Of a stretch of DNA of 64,000 bases, positions 46,501-64,000 are shown piece after piece. How positions within the stretch are numbered: position 1 is the stretch's first letter; the number at the start of each line of letters is the position of its first letter. The stretch is from Microglena sp. YARC (lineage: Eukaryota; Chlorophyta; Chlorophyceae; Chlamydomonadales; Chlamydomonadaceae). Where the stretch lies: positions 60,709,642 to 60,773,641 of the forward strand of contig CM039462.1 in the NCBI GenBank assembly GCA_022414725.1, written 5' to 3'. A program made the translations under genes and the position numbers. The notes below the pieces were generated by a model. The model saw nothing but the letters and a program-made list of their open reading frames with translations, was not told where the DNA came from and made no database searches.

Positions 46501-47224
46501 TATGTCGCTCTTTCATATTACTTAATGTGCGATGGAGTGACGAAGGAGGCGAGTGCGGCTGACCTGGCGCCTGCATGGGGCCTTTCAGCTTATAAGAACT
46601 GCCAACTTGCCAACATGGCAATCCATAAAATTATGGAACAAGCTGATAACCCATATTGCATGGGTTCAACCCGCACAGGGCTCAGGTGGGTAGGGTTGTA
46701 TGATGAAGTAACCTTGCCAGAGTCAAAGGGAAGCTGTCATGCATGGGCATTATGGCCTATTAGCTGATGTGTTTGGCTAATGCCCTATCCATCCATCCCC
46801 AACATCGTGGCATCTTCTTGTTCCAGCATCGCATAACGTTGACGGGACCTACGTCGGTTAAAATCTCGATTTCCTTATCCGAGTACCCCTGGGTGGCTAG
46901 GGCCTTATGGCACAGCATCTTGAGCTCAGCCAGCGAGACGCTTTCGCCGCCAGAGGTAGGGGCTTCGGTGCTGGAGAGAGCAGCAGAGCCGACACCAAAT
47001 TGGGGCATCGGAATTCCCGCAGTAGGGACCACTCCAATACCAGATGAACCGTTTCCATTAGACATGCTTCCGCATCCAAAGAAACTGCCAGAGCGTCCAG
47101 GATTAAGATGCCCGGCACGACCAGAGCGCAGCGCAGCACGAGTTGGAAACAAATCGCTCGCCTTGGTGGTGGGCAAAAAGTGTCTCGTGCCAGAGGCAAT
47201 TCCGAAAGATTTATGTTGAAGCAT
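36204..47224 (-). CDS. Ldh_2-family malate/L-lactate-type dehydrogenase, plastid-targeted, about 7 exons
   Basis: A member of the Ldh_2 family of NAD(P)-dependent 2-hydroxyacid dehydrogenases (malate, sulfolactate, ureidoglycolate and others). The substrate cannot be told from sequence. Exons on the minus strand are 47,224-46,853, 45,009-44,753, 43,948-43,795, 43,127-43,008, 39,219-39,005, 37,625-37,493 and a tentative last exon 36,269-36,204, in phase, giving about 438 residues. Residues 1 to about 75 are S/R/G-rich, as in a transit peptide. Family motifs are MMYAQLRDNNQGIIKI, GFGIVGTNHTSSSTGAIGHF (containing the conserved catalytic-type His), KAVFGTNPIAISVP, SNLALMVELLAGPLVGA and LPGERG. 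The last exon is uncertain because intron 6 is filled with copies of the exon 6 end. It is divergent from MCM2 with about 350 bp between the starts. Intron 4 (3.8 kb) contains a zinc-finger pseudogene. Confidence 0.85.
36340..37480 (-). repeat. Decoy copies of Ldh_2 exon 6 donor edge (9 copies)
   Basis: Nine tandem copies, period about 105-134 bp, each carry the exon 6 end (encoding IPIEPNMLAQL variants), a GTAAGA-type donor and the G-rich intron start (GGTGGGTGGGAGTGCGAGGG). Several donors are intact. A very diverged copy underlies the tentative last exon (about 36,215-36,250). Read through without splicing, the frame stays open for two units. Confidence 0.88.
37665..38305 (-). repeat. Decoy copies of Ldh_2 exon 6 acceptor edge (about 5 copies)
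   Basis: Units of about 150-170 bp repeat the acceptor (CATGTAG then GGTGAAG), the exon 6 start encoding VKNAEKQPGVAEIMLPGERG, and upstream intron sequence with AAAGGCATGCGTGTTGCC. In transcript order they precede the true exon 6. Most keep the AG. Confidence 0.85.
38490..39000 (-). repeat. Decoy copies of Ldh_2 exon 5 donor edge (about 5 copies)
   Basis: Units of about 115 bp repeat the end of exon 5 (DPSLLGD, DTIRQRTQAVLDR variants) plus a donor and the CA-rich intron start. Intact donors are seen at about 38,660, 38,770 and 38,877. Codons diverge (TAG and frameshift changes in some copies). Confidence 0.82.
39225..39725 (-). repeat. Decoy copies of Ldh_2 exon 5 acceptor edge (about 4-5 copies)
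   Basis: Units of about 110 bp repeat the acceptor (TTGTAG then GTGTTGGAC), the exon 5 start encoding AVRVFDKSYK variants, and intron sequence with GTTTTTTTGTTTCGTATTTC. The AG is kept in the copies at about 39,331, 39,433, 39,539 and 39,644. Confidence 0.85.
39780..40430. other. Ldh_2 intron 4, first part
   Basis: Contains a two-copy tandem duplication of about 120 bp (39,800-40,025; CCATACNNCNGAATGGCGAC then GTGCTGTCGGAAAAA) and a C-run at 40,256-40,276. A stretch of GTTCGAG/GTTCAAG repeats lies just upstream of the zinc-finger pseudogene and could include its former promoter. Confidence 0.5.
40481..41207 (+). pseudogene. Two-zinc-finger protein fragment with in-frame stop, antisense in Ldh_2 intron
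   Basis: A plus-strand frame from ATG 40,481 (MDTSNITAESNATNEE) runs to 41,207, broken only by a TGA at 40,724-40,726. Before the stop lies a CCHC-type finger (CPVCARSATGF, then EQHKKFC). A second finger straddles the stop (CQCGKV, stop, then VERHRASC). Two short acidic/proline repeats (PLNGDDATASAEPQTQ and PLDGDDAISIAEPE) follow, then WPQPFCKSYPLPGP. The frame ends inside a MITE-end sequence (CAGCAGCTTCTAGGCAGCTC), so the true C-terminus is lost. Paired zinc fingers with such a tail suggest a transposon-derived or transcription-factor-like gene. The identity is not established. Confidence 0.5.
41210..43000. other. Ldh_2 intron 4, second part
   Basis: A second MITE-end copy (AGCAGCTTCTAGGCAGCTCC) lies at about 41,808. 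A C-run lies at 41,541-41,556. 42,270-42,345 and 42,390-42,900 contain diverged direct repeats (ACAGTCAGAATT; ACNAAACAAGTCGCNAAG; AAAGTCGTGGCC and AAAGTCGTAGCT). No exon or gene is recognised. Confidence 0.4.
43140..43385. repeat. 57 bp minisatellite in Ldh_2 intron 3
   Basis: About four units of CAAGTTCATACTAGAATACA then AGTGTTTGGTTTTAGGTTAT then AATTGCATGATACTA. It is followed at 43,508-43,570 by a (TA)n tract. Confidence 0.75.
43580..43790 (-). repeat. Decoy copy of Ldh_2 exon 3 donor edge
   Basis: One 168 bp duplication covers the last roughly 70 bases of exon 3 (TNPIAISVP region, here diverged) and the intron start. It has an intact donor (ACCATG then GTGTGTGC). Confidence 0.8.
44095..44160 (-). 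other. tRNA-like sequence (SINE head or tRNA pseudogene)
   Basis: The minus strand contains an A-box-like TGGTAGAGCACG and, 18 bases on, a B-box-like GGTTCAAATCC. The flanks cannot form a 7 bp acceptor stem and no plausible anticodon arm is present. It is a degraded internal polymerase III promoter, as in a tRNA-derived SINE. Confidence 0.4.
44165..44745 (-). repeat. Decoy copies of Ldh_2 exon 2 donor edge, with a 33 bp AT minisatellite
   Basis: Copies of the exon 2 end (NHTSSSTGAIG region) lie at about 44,605-44,660 (donor GGGTAAGAT intact) and 44,420-44,460 (donor GT changed to GA), with a remnant near 44,170-44,200. Between them are about five units of ACATATTATGCTTTCAAATA. Confidence 0.8.
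45630..46500. repeat. 92 bp repeat interrupted by a TGTTGTGTG array, Ldh_2 intron 1
   Basis: About five units of roughly 92 bp (CTGGATGTGTACTGTATACA, TAGTATATAGGGATAAACGT, GGTCCTCCAATATTCTG) run from 45,632 to about 46,085. A TGTTGTGTGTCTGTTGCTTG array follows to 46,435. A final 92 bp-type unit resumes at 46,433-46,500, so the short array appears to have expanded inside the longer one. Confidence 0.8.
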
Positions 47225-47572
47225 TGCGAATGTTTGGAAATTGCTGACAATCGCGCAGCTCGCGTAAGTAGTGGGAAGTTTCGGCTGCGAAAGGTTTTCG
47301 GGTGGTTAATGTTGTTGCAGGTAGTTGTCTGGAGGCCAGCAACTGCGGTTGCAACCGCAAGAATTTTCGGGTGGTTAATGTCGTTGCAAGAAGGCAAGGG
47401 CCTGTACTACAGAGCGGTACGCTTTTCGAACTTGATGTTTCAAATTTGAATTCCCCACCTCCGTTCTCTCAGACTCTAGTGATTTGTTTCGCGCCGGTGC
47501 AAATCTTGCATTCCGCTATCTCAGTTCCACCTTCTTTGGTATTCCGCACCTCATCAGCTAAAAAACAAAGAG
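47225..47572. promoter_or_regulatory. Shared divergent promoter of Ldh_2 gene and MCM2
   Basis: Only 348 bp separate the two start codons. A perfect E2F/DP-type site, TTTCGCGC, lies at 47,487-47,494, about 80 bp before the MCM2 ATG. A 25 bp direct repeat (TTTTCGGGTGGTTAATGTNG plus TTGCA) is at 47,295-47,319 and 47,364-47,388, 69 bp apart. E2F control of MCM genes is well established in plants and animals. Its function here is inferred from position and sequence. Confidence 0.6.
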
Positions 47573-60208
<12,636 letters not shown>

Positions 60209-60221
60209 GCTGGTAGGACTA

Positions 60222-60340
60222 GCACCTCCTTCAGAAAATGGTCTAAAGGAGTTCTACAACTGCACTCTGCTCAACACTCGGGTTTCAAGATGGAGGGTGG
60301 CAGCATCACTATCACCTTCAAGGCAACATAGGCTGGTGGG
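60222..60340 (+). repeat. Copy of MCM2 exon 16 end beyond the stop
   Basis: AAAGGAGTTCTACAACTGCA, CACTCGGGTTTCAAGATGGA, GGCAGCATCACTATCACCTT and TCAAGGCAACATAG copy the last roughly 90 coding bases. They lie in the 3' untranslated region. CATAGGCTNGTAG recurs again near 60,700. Confidence 0.85.
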
Positions 60341-60352
60341 TAAGTACCCTCT

Positions 60353-60598
60353 TCACGACCTTGGCTCCAGCCTTCGGAGCAAGGTGGCTTGGCTTGACCT
60401 TGGCTCCAGCCTTCGGAGCAAGGTGGCTTGGCTTGACCTTGACTCCAGCCTTCGGAGCAAGGTGGCTTGGCTTGACCTTGGCTCCAGCCTTCGGAGCAAG
60501 GTGGCTTGGCTTGACTTTGGGTCCAGCCTTTGGAGCAAGGTGGCTTGGCTTGACCTTGGCTCCGGACTTCGGAGCAAGGTGGCTTGGCTGTCAGCAGG
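60353..60598. repeat. 39 bp minisatellite, six units, open in frame
   Basis: Units of TTGACCTTGGCTCCAGCCTT then CGGAGCAAGGTGGCTTGGC. 39 bp is 13 codons, so several frames on both strands stay open (for example LTLAPAFGARWLG repeats). There is no start, neighbour or domain supporting a gene. Confidence 0.9.
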
Positions 60599-60599
60599 A

Positions 60600-63420
60600 C
60601 GTGAAGGCGACGACCTAGCCAGTTAGATTGTCCACCTACAGGAGTGCTGTAGTATAGCAGGCCACCGTAGGCTAGCAAGACTAAAACCTTCATGGCAGCA
60701 TAGGCTTGTAGTGCGGTAACCTTGGACGTATTGTGAACCTACAGAAGTGCTGTAGTTTATGATGATGATGATGATGGTTACATTATCATGGTGCCCCATT
60801 GGACTCCAAATGTGTCCTTGGCTTCATGGTGTCAAGGGGGGCTTCTGCTTATAGCAGGCCGTCATGGGCTGGTTGGGAGAGGACCCCTTTACAACTAGCA
60901 GGCCATCATGGGCTGGTTAGTCCACCAACGTCAACAACCTAAACTAGTCCTGTAGCAAATGTATTGCACTAGACCGTACGCCGGCCGTCAGCCGCGTAGT
61001 ACCATATCTGATATTTTCGGACTTAGTTTGATAGCCGGAAAGAATTTGTTGTTCTCGTTTTATCAGGGGAGGATAAAGTGGCACCATGTGCACGCTAATC
61101 CAGCCTCTCCTAAGAATCTAGATTTGATTGGTTCCAGGTTGAAGTTGTGGGTTGACCAGGTGAGGTCTATAACTCCCTAGATGAATTTCCTGAGTAGCGT
61201 ATGAATTGTTGTGGTACCAATGTTATCCCCCAGAGCCACCAAATGTGCTTCTGACTGTAAACAGCAAAAATGTATTTTCTGGATGAATGGATGTATGTTA
61301 CAGTCCAGGGGTAAGTTAAAGGGACTTGCCCAACCGTGATAGGAAGGGCCTAAAAAGAAAAAGCACTGATGAACGGAGTGAACGGCTCAGTAACCTTGGA
61401 CTTGGTTAAATGGCTCCAGCCTTTAAGGGTGCTTGTCGTCGTCGGAATTCACATAAGCAGTTCAAAGCAAGCTATTATTATACTCACATACTTGATCCAA
61501 TCATTGATAAACAATGGTAACTTATCACGACCTGCCGCCTCTGGATTGCACATACATTGTAAACAAGAGATAGCTACATGGAGAAGGAGAGCCTGGACTT
61601 GGCTAATGAATAAATAAATAGTACGCTTTCTTACGAGGCGTGAGGTTGAGGGGGTCCAGGCGTCCAGCCCGATTGCTTTCACTGGGGCCAACCACCAATA
61701 ACTTTGCTAATAGGCTTCTCGTCAGTAACATCAACATTCAACTCATTACCGGTACTCTGATCAAAAGTTCAAAACATTATTGAGTCTTGACCCAATCTCT
61801 TCAGGTGGTCATCGATAAACAGACAATTAGCATTCCCTTGTATCTTACGCGCCTTCAGTATTGGCAAGATTAAGTATTGGCAAATGTCATCCCCCCCTAA
61901 AATAAAGTGGGTCTCAGAAAAACATGGCAAAACTAACTTGGGAAAGGGGTATATGCCTTTGGCTGGCTCAAGTTCAGACCTTAAATCCAGTTGGCAAATA
62001 GTCTCTTTGCTTACATGTTATTGTCACATTTCCTTGTTACATGCCCAACAAGTAGTCTGCCTTAGCTTGCTGTAAACCATGTAACAATTCAAATCAGGAG
62101 CATTAAACTTGCTAGGGCTTAGTAACCAGACAGGGACACGGCTTCTGCCAGCCAAATTGCTGGCTGGAGCCATATAAACAAGTTCAATGTCAAGTAAAAT
62201 AGAAACAACTTTGACTTCCATGAGGGGATGGGAATCTTGGACCCTTTTTTCGAAGACCTAAGAGTTCTTTTTATGAGAGTTCCTTGCCTCTACCTCGGCT
62301 CCAGTCCAGGAGAGCCTTCACACAGGTGTTCCCCTGGGGGGACGGCTTTGTTGGGCGGGCTGTGTATGGGCTGTGGGCGGTTTTTATGGACATGTTTGTT
62401 GGACAGGCTTTGGGTAGGTTTGCCATCTTAAACCCATGTTTTGCCTGGTTATACCCGGGTTTGCCTTGGGGGGAGGGGGGGGGGGGGGGGGGGGGGGGGG
62501 CAGTAACGGTGCGGGTGAGTTACGGTACCATGTACGACAACTTAACAGGCGGATACCTGAAGGATGACACACCTACGGCCGACGACCGACGAGCCCACAC
62601 AAGTCACTCATTCACAATTAGCAGCAGTGCTACGGTGCAGCACTGCAGCAGCCTGGAGAGCCGTGGAGTGAGCAATTCTGTCATGATTTCGGTTCGCCGA
62701 AAAATGTCTGACACCGCTGATTGAATTATGATTACCGTCCGCCCGTCCGGACCCTACGAGGGCCGAACCTCCGTACAACACCCCTAGTAGGCGGAGGCAG
62801 AGTCAGGCAGGCAGGCAATTCTACCACCTTGCAGCCCGAGCTACATGATGCAACCACAATCAATCTCCCAATCTCTCAATTCCTTTATTACTAGCCGACA
62901 TGGGCACACAGGAAATAAGGGACGGTCACGTCCCGGTTGTAGTGAGGAGGTTGACCGGTCACCCCAGGTAGGGGGAAGCTAGAGTGGGGTGACCCACTCT
63001 TTCGTGGGGTGAACGTGTTCCGGTGCGGCAGCCTGGGAAGCCACGTAGCTATACCCCCCGCGCGCGCCCACCATTAAATTTGAACCAGCTTCGCCGGAAC
63101 ACATTCCACATGCACCGGAAGCCAACACTTTGGCCCAGATTGGCGATCACCCCCTTTCTTGAGCGACAATTACATAGCGTCCCCCGGGAATACTTCATAT
63201 ATTCATTTTCCTACAACCACGCCGCTTGGCGGTCTGTTTTCTTCTTTTCTATTCTCGAGCGCTCTTCCTTTATCGCCATTGCCACCCTGGAGCGCGATCG
63301 GCAACAATTAGCTGCTGCTAGCTTGCTCACTCAAACTGCAAGCAATCCTCCGCCTTCAACATTTATCTGCTTCTTCCCCTATTGAAGCAGCGGCCCTGAT
63401 TTATTGCGGCGCAGAATCGG
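60600..63420. other. Intergenic DNA with dispersed element fragments
   Basis: 61,298-61,395 is a half-copy of the AGTCCAGGGGT MITE, followed directly by the GAACTTGGTTACATGGCTCC-type end. 61,612-61,700 is the SINE-like body and tail on the minus strand. 62,150-62,195 is another dispersed end. A G-run lies at 62,469-62,500. 60,798-60,840 matches 21,725-21,770. Frames at 62,284-62,724 and 63,023-63,385 have no recognisable domain. The last 250 bp before 63,425 are probably the promoter of the next gene. Confidence 0.45.
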
Positions 63421-63424
63421 GGCA

Positions 63425-63613
63425 ATGCACTCCGCTAGCACAAAACGAACAGGCTTGCTGCCTGTACTGCTCCTCTTAGCTATCTCCTGCGGCGTTTCAG
63501 TGCACTGCCAGGATGTATCCGATGCGAATGGGAGGAGCCTACAACAATCCGGAGCAGGAACAGTAGTAATATTTGCAAAATCACCTCCTCCGTCTCCTGC
63601 TCCTCCCCCCTGA
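63425..63613 (+). CDS. Secreted proline-rich protein, short or first exon only
   Basis: 62 residues: a positively charged start (MHSASTKR), a hydrophobic stretch (TGLLPVLLLLAISCGVSVHC) typical of a signal peptide, a small polar segment (QDVSDANGRSLQQSG), and a final SPPPSPAPPP. The SPPPSP type motif is common in hydroxyproline-rich cell-wall and extracellular-matrix proteins of green algae. The frame stops at TGA 63,611. The following C-rich sequence suggests either an intron (a GTAACC lies at about 63,638) or expansion within a longer proline-coding region, with the rest beyond the window edge. The start is the first ATG of the frame. Confidence 0.5.
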   Translation: MHSASTKRTGLLPVLLLLAISCGVSVHCQDVSDANGRSLQQSGAGTVVIFAKSPPPSPAPPP

Positions 63614-63639
63614 CCCTCAATAGCCCAACCCCCCTGGTA

Positions 63640-63940
63640 ACCCCCCGCCATGGTGGACTGTATCCCCTCCCCCTTCCCCCGCCCCCCCCCCCACCCCTCT
63701 CCCCGCCATGGTGGACTGTATCCCCTACCCCATCCTCGCCCTCCCCCACCCCTCTCCCCCCCATGGTGGACAGTATCCCCTCCCCCTCCCCCAATCCTCC
63801 TCCCCCCCCGCCCCCCCCTCCCTGGTGGACTCTAGTCTCACCCCACCCCCTTCCCCCCCACCCCGACCCCTTTCCCCCTCCCCCCACCCCCATCCTCCCG
63901 TCCCCCCTCCCTCCCCCACCCAAACCTCCTCAAAGCTCCA
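63640..63940. repeat. C-rich repeat with CCATGGTGGACTGTATCCCC units
   Basis: Four units (about 63,648, 63,704, 63,760 and 63,821) share CCATGGTGGACTGTATCCCC or variants, separated by C/CT-rich spacers. Proline-rich open frames on the plus strand are likely compositional. Confidence 0.8.
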
Positions 63941-64000
63941 GCCCCCCATTCATCAGCCAGGGCAATGGACAAGGCACAGGCCGTACTGACCTAAAATACT

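Noticed and set aside
60361..60618. Repeat protein with 13-residue units
   Set aside because: Open frames on both strands follow from a 39 bp repeat. No start context or family match, and it lies in the 3' flank of MCM2.

Overview
This is a stretch of a eukaryotic nuclear genome, most likely from a green alga. I cannot name the species. A large, repeat-rich prasinophyte-type genome would fit, but that is inference. The evidence for the green lineage is: a cystathionine beta-lyase that reads like the plastid enzyme of plants; a small protein with a bipartite, thylakoid-lumen type targeting sequence; a plastid-like N-terminus on a malate/lactate-type dehydrogenase; a secreted protein ending in a proline/serine motif of algal cell-wall type; and many GT-AG introns. 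TAG, TAA and TGA are all used as stops, so the code looks standard. I see no rRNA, CRISPR, operon or virus.

Layout. 1-18.6 kb is gene-poor and made of satellites. It holds several tandem arrays, and an 8.3 kb inverted-repeat structure (8,968-17,284) whose arms are themselves satellites, with a third satellite as the loop. This is the architecture of Foldback-type elements. 18.6-29.5 kb holds an ankyrin-repeat protein (minus), an 0.8 kb pure CCAT microsatellite, a predicted thylakoid-lumen protein (minus), a second smaller inverted satellite, and several MITE and SINE-like copies. 29.5-36.0 kb is cystathionine beta-lyase (minus, 7 exons), with an unusual C-terminal extension. 36.2-47.2 kb is an Ldh_2-family dehydrogenase (minus, about 7 exons), with a zinc-finger pseudogene in one intron. 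47.57-60.21 kb is MCM2, a subunit of the replicative helicase (plus, 16 exons). MCM2 and the dehydrogenase are divergent and share a roughly 350 bp promoter carrying a perfect E2F-type site. 60-63.4 kb is intergenic repeats. The first exon of a secreted proline-rich protein lies at the right edge.

The most striking signal is in the introns. In all three multi-exon genes, short segments spanning exon-intron boundaries have been copied, usually in tandem, into the adjacent intron. This produces decoy half-exons, often with intact splice sites. One decoy acceptor in MCM2 is in frame with the real exon and would add 52 residues. Another copy, of the MCM2 exon 13 edge, lies in intron 10, so copying is not only local. 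The 3' end of the ankyrin gene is triplicated in the same way. In parallel, two satellites elsewhere are built on the ends of MITEs that also occur singly in the window. This genome therefore appears to amplify short boundary-spanning segments readily.

The left 17 kb contains many single-base differences between repeat units, some of which may be uncorrected long-read errors. Exon coordinates come from reading splice sites and checking frame by hand. They are internally consistent in phase but unverified by transcripts.
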